A DNA stretch of 12,526 bases. Origin: Candidatus Omnitrophota bacterium (GTDB lineage Bacteria; Omnitrophota; Omnitrophia; Omnitrophales; Aquincolibacteriaceae). Position numbers and translations under genes: made by a program. The stretch covers positions 1-12,526 of the forward strand of contig JAMWDC010000025.1 in NCBI GenBank assembly GCA_023819025.1, read 5' to 3'. Shown one piece after another: positions 1 through 6,561 of the stretch (the stretch's first letter is position 1; every line of letters starts with the position of its first letter). The notes below the pieces were generated by a model. The model was not told where the DNA came from. It did not search any database and worked only from the letters and a program-made list of their open reading frames with translations.

Positions 1-56
1 ACGACACGGCGGATTATGCGAGCCGGATCAACACCTCAGCCAGCCGCATCGGGGTC
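1..56 (+). repeat. 56-bp exact direct repeat, left copy
   Basis: Bases 1-56 are identical to 4357-4412 inside the first histidine kinase gene. Identity stops at base 57 (A here, G at 4413). The left copy begins at the window edge, so the true repeat may be longer. The two copies have the same reading frame and lie 4356 bp apart. Confidence 0.95.
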
Positions 57-125
57 AAACAGATCCGCCTCGCCTTGTGCCTGCCCGCCCAGATCCGGGA
101 ATCCATCCGCGAATACTACAGTTAG
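1..125 (+). pseudogene. C-terminal remnant of a histidine kinase-like frame, open at the left edge
   Basis: Reading from base 3, the frame is open from the window edge to a TAG at 123-125. The first 18 residues, DTADYASRINTSASRIGV, are the second DHp helix of the kinase at 2586-4955 and are identical to it at the DNA level. After the valine the sequence departs, giving about 22 unrelated residues (LALCLPAQIRESIREYYS at the end) and then the stop. The kinase homology therefore ends where the ATPase domain should follow, so this cannot be a working kinase. It could be the end of a truncated tandem paralogue, a recombination product or an assembly chimera. The 22-residue tail resembles nothing I recognise. 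Confidence 0.4.
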
Positions 126-454
126 AAGTAGCGTTCGTCCGCCTGGTGGTATGGCATAGAGGACAATTTCAGCACCGAGGCAAGCAACAATCCGAGGCAA
201 TGTTATCTCCGTTTCTAAAGACCGACATATTGCGGGTTGTTATCTGAGGACCGCAGAGCGAACGCTTCAAACCGTGTTTCGATGAATGAAAACCGCAACT
301 CGATATTTGCCTGTAACTTATAGCGTGCGGAGAGGATCCGCTTCAATACTTACAGAACCGAGACGATAATCAAATGGGGGTGTCAGATCTTATTCGTTGT
401 CGGATCACCCTAATTTGTATGCCGGACAATGAGTTCAGGGAGGCTATGACATTT
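126..454. other. Non-coding stretch upstream of the first operon
   Basis: I see no convincing gene in these 329 bases. Small structures are present: a 9-bp direct repeat CCGAGGCAA at 175-183 and 192-200, and a 5-bp inverted repeat GCGGA/TCCGC at 327-341 with a 5-base loop. A GATAAT at 365-370 would make a reasonable -10 box, but the best -35 at 16 bp (TTCAAT, 343-348) matches the consensus poorly, so a promoter here is only a guess. GC falls across the stretch, from over 50% near its start to the low 40s by the first receiver gene. Confidence 0.5.
437..443 (+). promoter_or_regulatory. Shine-Dalgarno site that favours the start at 455
   Basis: AGGGAGG at 437-443 lies 11 bases before ATG 455 and only 2 bases before the in-frame ATG 446. 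The longer spacing is workable and the shorter one is not, so 455 is preferred. The receiver fold also begins immediately after 455. Confidence 0.55.
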
Positions 455-1018
455 ATGAATAATCAAATTTTATTAATTGAAGATGATGTTCTTGTGCTAA
501 AAAGCCTTGAAAAAACTTTAAAAAACGAGGGTTATGTTGTAAAGACAGCAAAAGACGGGCAGAGCGGTTTGAAGTTATTACAGGAAGGAAATTTTAATCT
601 TGTGATCTCGGATATCCGAATGCCCGGAATCGATGGGATCCAAACCATTGAAAAGTTAAGGACCAGTGGGAAAGGTGAGATGCGGCAAGTTCCGGTCATC
701 CTCATCACGGGTTATGCAAGCGAAGAGGCCCCTATTGATGCGTTCCGACTCAAAGTCTCCGATTACATCCTTAAACCCTTCAACAATGATGAACTTTTGG
801 CCACCGTGAAGCGCGTTTTGGAGAACGCCGGAACAGATTCGTCGGAGATGAAGGATTTACTTATTCAGGTGAAAAAGTTGCTCCATCAATATCGAGAGGG
901 GCATGAGAGGCAAGTGTTTGAGGATCAGGACTTGCGGCGATTACTGGATCAAATAGACGCGTTATTGTTCTCTATCGAGAAAGAGATTTTAAAACATACC
1001 CCGATACAACCAAGTTAA
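455..1018 (+). CDS. Response regulator receiver protein with a helical C-terminal tail
   Basis: This 187-residue protein is a phosphoacceptor of a two-component system. The receiver (CheY-like) domain spans about residues 4-120. It has the acidic pair D10/D11, phosphoacceptor D53 in the strand ending LVISD, T85 in ILITG and K107 in the KP motif, so all catalytic positions are intact. The last 65 or so residues are charged and leucine-rich (VKKLLHQY, RRLLDQIDALLFSI) and look like one or two amphipathic helices or a coiled coil. No HTH or enzymatic output is visible. The gene is first in an operon: its stop is 4 bases before the acyltransferase start. The probable partner is the kinase at the operon's end. 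Upstream in-frame starts, back to 374, would add a non-domain extension and lack a good ribosome site. The helical tail may dimerise or bind a partner, which is an inference. Confidence 0.9.
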   Translation: MNNQILLIEDDVLVLKSLEKTLKNEGYVVKTAKDGQSGLKLLQEGNFNLVISDIRMPGIDGIQTIEKLRTSGKGEMRQVPVILITGYASEEAPIDAFRLKVSDYILKPFNNDELLATVKRVLENAGTDSSEMKDLLIQVKKLLHQYREGHERQVFEDQDLRRLLDQIDALLFSIEKEILKHTPIQPS

Positions 1019-1022
1019 CGTC

Positions 1023-1943
1023 ATGAAAAAAAACGTTGGCCAGTTAGCTTATTTACAGTATCGGTTTGCGAGAAAACTTGTCCATCATTACCGCAATCTT
1101 ACCCTTGCTTTTTTGAATCTCAGGTATCGTTTTTTTCGAAAGCTTGCGCATCGGTATAGCCGTTTGATCAGCTATCTCATCCAAGTGCGGTGTCGTTTTG
1201 TTCGAAAGGTCCGGTTTAGGGCCATTCGGTTGATGGTTTTTTTTATGTGGCGCCTTTGGCTCCGGCGTGTGTACGGCATGGACAACATACCGGAAAGGGA
1301 AGCGGCCATTGTTGTTTCCAATCACAATAGCTATTATGATTTCTTTGTTTTGGCATCTGTCTTAAAACGCCAAACGGTTTTTGTTGCGGTGAAGGGGCTA
1401 AACCAGCGTACCTTTGTCGGGTGGTTTATGAAATTGGACACCATTATTTATGTCGATCGGGACAACCCCGGCTACAGTTTTTTAAAAGAGGTGATCCGAC
1501 AGCTTCATCAAAAGAAAATAGTGGTCGTTTATCCCGAGGGGACCCGATCCCGTTCGGGTAAAATGTTAGTCCCTAAAAATGGTTTTGTGAAGCTGGCAAT
1601 TAAAGTAAACGTTCCGATCATTCCCGTGGCCATGCGAGGTACTTATGACATCTTGCCGCCCCATCGCCATCTTCCCAAGTTTAAAAAGTGCGATGTGCAA
1701 ATCGGCGAAAAAATCTATATTTCGCCTTCAACACCTCTTTTAAGGGATATCTTCTTCCAAAAAAGGGGTTCGAAGAAATTTACACACTTAAACGATGATC
1801 AGTTGAGCGAAATTGCTTTTCGGATCATGAATCAGGTTCGTTTGATGTCCGGTCAAAAGTGGGACGACAGCGCTCTGGAAGCGGCGGCGAAATATGGCCT
1901 GTATGACAGGAATCATCAACATCTCGCTAGAGAGCCATTATGA
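1023..1943 (+). CDS. plsC: PlsC-family 1-acylglycerol-3-phosphate acyltransferase with a repeat-bearing N-terminus
   Basis: Members of this family move an acyl group onto lysophosphatidic acid or a similar lysolipid at the inner membrane. The protein has 306 residues. The catalytic HX4D motif is H101-NSYY-D106. A second block is YVDRD (143-147), the substrate-phosphate motif is YPEGTRS (170-176), and a VPIIPVAM block follows. These cover the four usual family blocks. About 85 residues precede the domain, longer than in a typical PlsC of around 240 residues. They contain three copies of a 22-residue basic, aromatic unit (YRF at 13, 35 and 57), probably membrane-binding helices. There is no clear ribosome site, and translation is likely coupled to the receiver gene 4 bases upstream. 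The stop overlaps the next start (ATGA). Exact substrate specificity cannot be read from the sequence. Confidence 0.88.
   Translation: MKKNVGQLAYLQYRFARKLVHHYRNLTLAFLNLRYRFFRKLAHRYSRLISYLIQVRCRFVRKVRFRAIRLMVFFMWRLWLRRVYGMDNIPEREAAIVVSNHNSYYDFFVLASVLKRQTVFVAVKGLNQRTFVGWFMKLDTIIYVDRDNPGYSFLKEVIRQLHQKKIVVVYPEGTRSRSGKMLVPKNGFVKLAIKVNVPIIPVAMRGTYDILPPHRHLPKFKKCDVQIGEKIYISPSTPLLRDIFFQKRGSKKFTHLNDDQLSEIAFRIMNQVRLMSGQKWDDSALEAAAKYGLYDRNHQHLAREPL
1056..1253 (+). repeat. Three tandem 66-bp (22-codon) units in the acyltransferase N-terminus
   Basis: The units are 1056-1121, 1122-1187 and 1188-1253. At protein level they follow a pattern YRFxRKLxHxYxxL. Unit 1 and unit 2 share about 9 of 22 residues, and units 2 and 3 about 8 of 22. 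DNA identity is lower, so the duplication is old or held by selection on the protein. The high Arg/Lys plus aromatic content suggests amphipathic helices lying on the membrane. Confidence 0.7.
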
Positions 1944-2599
1944 ACCGTAGTGCATTTTTTGATGTTGATGGTACTTTAGTTTCATGCCAAACACAGCAAC
2001 AGTTGGCACGGCTATTATATAAAGAGAAGATTCTCTCCCATAGTCAGCTTCTTCAAATTTACTTTTGGTATGTGTGGCATCACTTGGGTCTGATCAAAAG
2101 TAGCATTCCAATACGTACAAAGGCATATGGGATCTTGACCTCAAAAACGAAAGAGGAAATGGACGGTTTGATCTTAAAGACCTTTATCAATTATGTCCAA
2201 CCAAGAATCAATACTCGGTTAAAGACGGTTGTCAAGAAACACCAAGCCGAGGGATATCTTGTTATTGCCGTATCGGGTACCCTTGATTTGCTTTGTAAAA
2301 AAGTCTGTGAGGTGTTTGATATTTCAGATTTTTTTGCTACAAAATTGATGGTTAGAAACGGAAGGTATATCGACAAGTGGGAGAATGAAATTCTTGAAGG
2401 CGAAGAAAAAGCAAAATTAATTCGTCAGTTATCACGCGATAAAGAAATTGATCTTGGAGATTCTTACGCTTATGCCGATAGCTTTTCCGACATTCCCTTC
2501 TTGTCGTGTGTTGGGAATCCTGTTGTTGTCTCAGGTGATCGCCGGTTAATGCGCTATGCCAGAAGGCATGGTTGGAGGATTCTAGATGATGTTTCTTAA
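1940..2599 (+). CDS. HAD-IB family phosphatase (SerB-like)
   Basis: This is a predicted cytoplasmic phosphomonoesterase of 219 residues. HAD motif I is FDVDGTL (residues 7-13) with nucleophile D8 and acid/base D10. Motif II is VSGT with S112. The motif III lysine is probably K157 in GEEKAK. Motif IV is YADSFSDIPF with D180 and D184. A helical cap of about 95 residues sits between motifs I and II, as in the IB subfamily. The start overlaps the acyltransferase stop by 4 bases (ATGA). In some bacteria an HAD-IB phosphatase and a PlsC acyltransferase are fused in one polypeptide, so this pair looks like a split version. The substrate may be a phosphorylated lipid intermediate or phosphoserine; the sequence does not decide. 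Confidence 0.88.
   Translation: MNRSAFFDVDGTLVSCQTQQQLARLLYKEKILSHSQLLQIYFWYVWHHLGLIKSSIPIRTKAYGILTSKTKEEMDGLILKTFINYVQPRINTRLKTVVKKHQAEGYLVIAVSGTLDLLCKKVCEVFDISDFFATKLMVRNGRYIDKWENEILEGEEKAKLIRQLSRDKEIDLGDSYAYADSFSDIPFLSCVGNPVVVSGDRRLMRYARRHGWRILDDVS
2574..2578 (+). promoter_or_regulatory. Shine-Dalgarno site for the first histidine kinase, inside the phosphatase gene
   Basis: GGAGG at 2574-2578 lies 7 bases before ATG 2586. The kinase start is therefore inside the last codons of the phosphatase gene, with a 14-base overlap. The adjacent ATG at 2589 is 10 bases away and also possible. Confidence 0.75.
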
Positions 2600-4955
2600 G
2601 GATTATTACGGCATTGCATCGATTTTAACTGCGGTGTCAACATTGTTTTTAGCGGCTTTCGTTTTTTTTAAAGGGAGAGGCAAACCTCTTAATCTTTTGT
2701 ATTCTTTTTGGGCTTTGTGTGTGGGGCTTTGGAGCGTTTTTCTCGTTTTGAATATTTATGCGCCGACACAATCTCAGGCTCTTTTATGGTGCCGGTTGTT
2801 ACATGTGTGGGCCATTATTCTACCCGCCGTTTATGTTCATTTCGTTTTTTTATTTTTGGATAAATTGCCCTCACGGCGTCGTTTGATCAATTTTCTCTAT
2901 GGCATCGCAGCGGTTTTTGTTGTGATTGATTTCACCCCATGGTTTATCACTGTAAGTTACCGGCCACAGGTTCATTTTTTTGTAACCCAACCCTTAGTAC
3001 TTTATCCGTATCACGTGTTAATTTTTGTTTTGTCCGTTTTTTATGTTTATTTCGAACTCGCTTTATGCCTTTGGAAAGCAACCGGCATTCGACGAAAACA
3101 GGTTCAGTACTTTCTTGTTGCAACATTGATCGGATATTCAGGCGGAGTAACCAACTATCTGATCAATTACAACTTGTTTATTTTCCCATTATATCCTTTT
3201 GGTAACTACACCGTCTGTGCTTATGTCGTCATTATCGGACTTGGGATTCTTCGGTATCGGCTCATGGATATCGAAGTTATTGTTAAGAAGACGCTGGTGT
3301 TTGCGGGGTTGTTTGCGATGGCGATGGCGATTGTGGCGGTGGTGACCACGGTGACCCAGAATTATATCGGCCAGTATTTCAGGCTGAATCTTCTCTGGAC
3401 GAGGGCGATCAGCGTGGTGATTGCCATTCTTTTGTACGAGCCGACCAAAGGTCTTTTGATCAATCTGACGGACCGGTTTTTATTCCAGAAAAAGTTCAGG
3501 CTGACAACCATGGTGGCGCAGGCAAGTCAGGCCATTGCGCTGGTTCAGAGTTTGAAGTGGCTGGCGCGGCGGATTGTGGCATTTTTAGTGACGACCTGCC
3601 GGATCAAGCATGCGGTGGTGTATATCCGGGACCGGGATCACGCGCACTTTGTGCGGGGCGCGCACCGCGGCTATACGAGTTCCAAGAACCTCCCGGAAAA
3701 GATCGAGAGGCATCATCCCCTGATTCGTTATCTTGAAAAGAATCCGGGGCCGGTGGAAGTCACCCGGTTGACCGAAAGAGTATCGAACAATAAACAGACG
3801 GAGGAGTTGAAGAACGAAATCCAGGAGATTTCGAATTTTTTGAAGGCCGCGAATGCCGAGGTGGTGATTCCGAGTTTTCTGAGGCGGCGGATTGACCTGT
3901 TCGGAGCCGGCAGGGAAAAATCCGAGGTCGAGAGAGAGATTGAACTGCGCGATATCCTTATCTTGGGCGCCAAGAAATCCGACGAACCCTATTCCGATGA
4001 GGAACTGGAGGTCTTTCACAGTCTGGCGCAGGAATCCGCCATTGCCATCGAAAATGCCCGGCTCTATGACGAGGCCGTCCAGCGCTCCAAACTTCTGGCC
4101 GAGATCAATAAGGAACTGGAGGAGACCAATGAAAAACTCCGCGTGACCCAGGCCTCGTTGATTGTGGCGGAAAAGAACGCGACCATGGTCGGGATGGCCA
4201 AGGCCATTGCCCATGAAATCAATAATCCCTTGTCAACTGTGGACGGCCGTTCCCGGTACATCTGCCGGGACTATGCGAAGATTTTCAGGGATTTGCTGAA
4301 CCGGTACGGCCATTTGATGTCGGAAGAGGACCGCGCAAAGTTTGACAAGGCGATTCACGACACGGCGGATTATGCGAGCCGGATCAACACCTCAGCCAGC
4401 CGCATCGGGGTCGTCGTCAAAACACTCACGAATATTTTAAAAGACACCAAAGGGGAAATGGGGCCCCTGAGTCTGATTGTGATGTGCCGGGAGGCCCTTG
4501 AGGCCGCGCGCTTTTCGACGTATGAAGAGAACCTGGGCGGGTGCGAGATGAAACTGGATATGGCCTCGAATGTGGTGATCCAGGGGAATTTGGAGCAATT
4601 GCTGCAGGTCTTTGTCAATCTCATCAAGAATGCCTATGAAGCCATGGGCAGTCAAAGGGACCGCCAGGTCATTATCCGCGGCGGGTATGATCCGGAGGAC
4701 CCGAAAATGGCCAGGATCGAGGTTGCAGACAACGGTCCCGGCATCCCCCCGGATATTCTTCCGAAGATATGGACCCAGGGGTTTTCGACGAAAAAGAGGA
4801 AAAACGACGATAGTTTGGGAGCCCCCGGGCAGGGACAGGGTTTATTTGTCTGTAAGCATATCATCGAGTCGGTTCATAACGGTGTGATTTACGCGGAAAG
4901 CGAAGTCGGAAAGGGGACGACGTTTATCATCAAATTGCCGCTGGCGGAACTGTAA
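2586..4955 (+). CDS. Membrane sensor histidine kinase HK1 (7TM, GAF, HisKA, HATPase)
   Basis: The protein has 789 residues. Residues 1-225 or so form about seven hydrophobic segments of the HisKA_7TM type, ending in the characteristic RYRLMDIEVIVKKTLVF. Two more hydrophobic segments reach residue 290, ending in LLYEP and RFLFQKK. A GAF-like domain spans about 310-500, ending LILGAKKSDEPYSDEEL, and is followed by a coiled coil. The DHp domain has H543 in AHEINNPL. The ATPase domain has N678 and N682 in NLIKNAYEAM, D715 in ADNGPGIPP, and a glycine-rich GQGQGLFV. All catalytic parts are present. There is an unusually long gap between the DHp helices. The first 700 or so bases are T-rich (about 40% GC) and the remainder about 55-60%, with a break near 3290. 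It is last in the operon with receiver, acyltransferase and phosphatase. The receiver at 455 is the likely partner, and the one at 5195 is an alternative. Confidence 0.93.
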   Translation: MMFLKDYYGIASILTAVSTLFLAAFVFFKGRGKPLNLLYSFWALCVGLWSVFLVLNIYAPTQSQALLWCRLLHVWAIILPAVYVHFVFLFLDKLPSRRRLINFLYGIAAVFVVIDFTPWFITVSYRPQVHFFVTQPLVLYPYHVLIFVLSVFYVYFELALCLWKATGIRRKQVQYFLVATLIGYSGGVTNYLINYNLFIFPLYPFGNYTVCAYVVIIGLGILRYRLMDIEVIVKKTLVFAGLFAMAMAIVAVVTTVTQNYIGQYFRLNLLWTRAISVVIAILLYEPTKGLLINLTDRFLFQKKFRLTTMVAQASQAIALVQSLKWLARRIVAFLVTTCRIKHAVVYIRDRDHAHFVRGAHRGYTSSKNLPEKIERHHPLIRYLEKNPGPVEVTRLTERVSNNKQTEELKNEIQEISNFLKAANAEVVIPSFLRRRIDLFGAGREKSEVEREIELRDILILGAKKSDEPYSDEELEVFHSLAQESAIAIENARLYDEAVQRSKLLAEINKELEETNEKLRVTQASLIVAEKNATMVGMAKAIAHEINNPLSTVDGRSRYICRDYAKIFRDLLNRYGHLMSEEDRAKFDKAIHDTADYASRINTSASRIGVVVKTLTNILKDTKGEMGPLSLIVMCREALEAARFSTYEENLGGCEMKLDMASNVVIQGNLEQLLQVFVNLIKNAYEAMGSQRDRQVIIRGGYDPEDPKMARIEVADNGPGIPPDILPKIWTQGFSTKKRKNDDSLGAPGQGQGLFVCKHIIESVHNGVIYAESEVGKGTTFIIKLPLAEL
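4357..4412 (+). repeat. 56-bp exact direct repeat, right copy (inside HK1)
   Basis: Identical to bases 1-56. It encodes the second DHp helix of HK1, including DTADYASRINTSASRIGV. Here the frame continues into the ATPase domain, so this copy is in its intact context. Confidence 0.95.
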
Positions 4956-5194
4956 CTGAACTCGAACCGGAAAGTCAAGACTCAATAGTCAAAACGACAA
5001 ATCAAGAATGAGTTGTTCCAGTTCCTTCCCCTGTTTTCTGAAGGGGGGCAGGACAGTTGGGTATCAAAAACCCCACTTTCTCCCTCCACTTTCATAAATC
5101 AAGGGGAGGGTAACCGGAGCAACGCACCAAGAGTTCAAAAGGAACAAATTTTGGATTTTGAGTTTTGAATTCTTCCATGATGCAGGGTGCCCGG
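4956..5194. other. Intergenic region between HK1 and the next receiver gene
   Basis: No gene is seen. A pyrimidine/purine-rich stretch can fold in two mutually exclusive ways: CCCCT 5028-5032 with AGGGG 5042-5046, or CCTTC 5024-5028 with GAAGG 5040-5044. There is no U-tract, so a terminator call would be weak. A short direct repeat AGTCAA lies just after the kinase stop, and the last 40 bases are AT-rich with repeated TTTTGA. No convincing -35/-10 pair was found for the receiver gene. Confidence 0.4.
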
Positions 5195-5572
5195 ATGAGA
5201 GCCCTCGTGGTCGATGATGAGGAAGACATCTGTGATTTCCTCAAGCACATGCTCGAGGATTTGGGGTTTGAAACGGAGTACGTGCTCGCGGGTGAGGAAG
5301 CACTGCGGCTCATCCAGGCAAAAGAGTGGCAGCTGGTGCTTGTGGATCTGAAGCTTCCGTCGGGGGTGACGGGCCTGCACCTCATCGATGCCATCCGCCG
5401 TCAATGGCCGAAGACAGTGATCGCTGCCATGTCCGGGTATGTGGATGTCGGTCTTCGTCAGGAAACGGAGAAGCTGGGGGTTCATGATTTTCTTGAGAAG
5501 CCGGACGACATCAACCCGGACGTTTTCGTCCCAAGGATTAAAGCCCTTCTCCCAAAGATAAAAAATACTTAA
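5195..5572 (+). CDS. Single-domain response regulator (CheY-like)
   Basis: The 125-residue protein is a receiver domain alone. It has acidic D7/D8, phosphoacceptor D51 in LVLVDLKLP, S80 in AAMSG replacing the usual threonine (a common alternative), and K102 in the KP motif. It has no output domain, so it would act by protein-protein contact or as a phosphate-transfer intermediate. The start chosen is ATG 5195, with AGGG 7 bases upstream, and the fold begins directly after it. ATG 5177 and 5180 are in frame and would add five or six residues. A TTG at 5165 is less likely. It lies 240 bases after HK1 on the same strand, so it may be a second partner of HK1, although the gap allows separate transcription. 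Confidence 0.85.
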   Translation: MRALVVDDEEDICDFLKHMLEDLGFETEYVLAGEEALRLIQAKEWQLVLVDLKLPSGVTGLHLIDAIRRQWPKTVIAAMSGYVDVGLRQETEKLGVHDFLEKPDDINPDVFVPRIKALLPKIKNT

Positions 5573-5628
5573 AGACAGTCCCGGTTGGGCCGGGGACCTG
5601 GCTTTGCTGAATGTTGATCTTCATCCCC

Positions 5629-5704
5629 GCGGAGACCTCCGGCCACCGCGTGGGTGGGTGAATGAGGCGGAGACCTCCGGCCACCACGGGGGTGGGTGAA
5701 TGGT
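5629..5704. repeat. Two tandem 38-bp units with internal palindrome and hairpin
   Basis: Units 5629-5666 and 5667-5704 agree at 34 of 38 positions. Each holds a 12-bp inverted repeat CGGAGACCTCCG followed by a hairpin with stem CCACC/GGTGG and a 5-base loop. Two of the differences between the units (G to A and T to G) fall in that loop, leaving the stem intact. The units directly precede the receiver gene at 5728. A regulatory protein site, an RNA structure in the leader, or an interspersed REP-like element are all possible. Confidence 0.7.
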
Positions 5705-5727
5705 AACAATTGTTTCATAGAAGCGCC

Positions 5728-6114
5728 ATGAACAGAAAAGCAAAAATTCTTTTTATTGACCCGGATGAGGAAATTCGGGACATCCTAGCAAAAGTCCTAC
5801 AGTCCGTGCCTGAGTTTGAAATCCCAATCGTGACCTCCCTTGAGGAAGCGTCTGAGCGCTTGGCACAGCAGGGGATGGATGGTGTGATCGTTGACGGCAT
5901 GTTTCCGGTCGATCGGCTTCTTGATTTTTTGTCGCGTATCCGGACAGCTTACCCCCATTTGCCAATGGTGGTCTTGGTGGTGGAAGTGGACATGATCGTG
6001 GATGAACGGTTCAAACAGGCCTTGGAACTGTTAAGGGTCCGGTCCGTCCCCAAAGTAGGGCTCTTCGAAGAAACCAGGCTGAAAGAATTATTGGAATGGT
6101 GCTACAGGCATTAA
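5728..6114 (+). CDS. Divergent (degenerate) receiver-domain protein
   Basis: The 128-residue protein resembles a receiver in length and in its first half: KILFIDPDEEIRDIL replaces the usual VDDE, and D56 in GVIVDGMFP sits where the phosphoacceptor belongs. The conserved threonine or serine is missing (VVLVVEVD, V84 in its place). K109 is present but in the order PK rather than KP. It may therefore be a pseudo-receiver that binds partners without normal phosphorylation, or a receiver with altered kinetics. ATG 5728 is preferred over an in-frame TTG at 5710, because the fold begins there, but the ribosome site is weak. It follows the 38-bp tandem repeats and faces the - strand operon, ending 54 bases from it. 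Confidence 0.75.
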   Translation: MNRKAKILFIDPDEEIRDILAKVLQSVPEFEIPIVTSLEEASERLAQQGMDGVIVDGMFPVDRLLDFLSRIRTAYPHLPMVVLVVEVDMIVDERFKQALELLRVRSVPKVGLFEETRLKELLEWCYRH

Positions 6115-6158
6115 TCGGTACTGGTTCTGCTGGGGGCAGGTATTTTTGAGTTACCGAT
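6114..6158. terminator. Possible bidirectional terminator or hairpin between convergent genes
   Basis: ATCGGTA at 6114-6120 pairs perfectly with TACCGAT at 6152-6158. The 31-base loop contains an inner CTGC/GCAG stem. It lies exactly between the convergent receiver genes ending at 6114 (+) and 6169 (-). A T-rich run (6162-6171) follows on the + strand. The stem is short and the loop large, so this is tentative. Confidence 0.35.
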
Positions 6159-6168
6159 CAGTTTAATT

Positions 6169-6561
6169 TTAAGTTGTGGAATACCCGGTCGAATACCCGT
6201 CCCTCAGAGAACCGGTACTGGGCAGGACCGCGTTGATTTTTTCTTTGAGCTGGAGGCAGGGTTTTCTCAGGCAGTCGTCGGCCCCAAGGGACCGGATTTC
6301 CTTTTCGAGGTGCGTGCTTGCTGTGAGGACATACACGGGGATGGATGGATATTCCCGTTTGGAAAAGCAGAGAACATCTTTGCCTTCGACATCTCCTTTC
6401 AGGCGCCAGTCCAGGATAATGAGATCCGGCTTTTCTTTTCCGATAAGTTCCATCGCCTCCTGACCGTCGTTGGCCGTGATCACTGCGTAATCCTTACGGA
6501 AGGCCCGCTCGAAGGCTTCGGTGATTCCGATCTCATCATCGACAATCATAATTTTTCTCAT
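6169..6561 (-). CDS. Single-domain response regulator (CheY-like), last gene of the - strand operon
   Basis: The 130-residue protein is a receiver with D8/D9, phosphoacceptor D51 in LIILDWRLKG, T80 in VLTAS and K100 in RKP, so it is fully equipped for phosphotransfer. About 18 residues beyond the domain end in a small repeat (GYSTGYST), encoded by the duplicated GAATACCCG. There is no output domain. The start ATG overlaps the stop of HK2 by one base (TGATG), which implies coupled translation, and HK2 or HK3 is the likely phosphate donor. The closest relatives by pattern are the other receivers here, especially the HTH receiver at 11089-11688, which shares an LIILDW-x-L phosphoacceptor segment. 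Confidence 0.9.
   Translation of the reverse strand: MRKIMIVDDEIGITEAFERAFRKDYAVITANDGQEAMELIGKEKPDLIILDWRLKGDVEGKDVLCFSKREYPSIPVYVLTASTHLEKEIRSLGADDCLRKPCLQLKEKINAVLPSTGSLRDGYSTGYSTT

Noticed and set aside
343..370. Sigma-70 promoter for the first operon
   Set aside because: GATAAT is acceptable as a -10, but the paired -35 has only three matches. It is mentioned in the intergenic note and not called.
374..454. N-terminal extension of the first receiver gene from ATG 374 or 446
   Set aside because: The extension precedes the receiver fold and has no family resemblance, and the Shine-Dalgarno position fits ATG 455.
1..4412. A mobile element bounded by the 56-bp repeats
   Set aside because: No integrase, transposase or recombinase lies between the repeats, and the right copy is inside an intact kinase gene. 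The repeat is reported, but the element is not supported.
5629..5704. CRISPR array
   Set aside because: Only two contiguous near-identical units exist with no unique spacers between them, and no cas gene is present.
6178..6200. Short repeat GAATACCCG twice at the end of the CheY-like receiver gene
   Set aside because: Only 9 bases, inside the coding sequence as the GYST repeat. It needs no explanation beyond local duplication.
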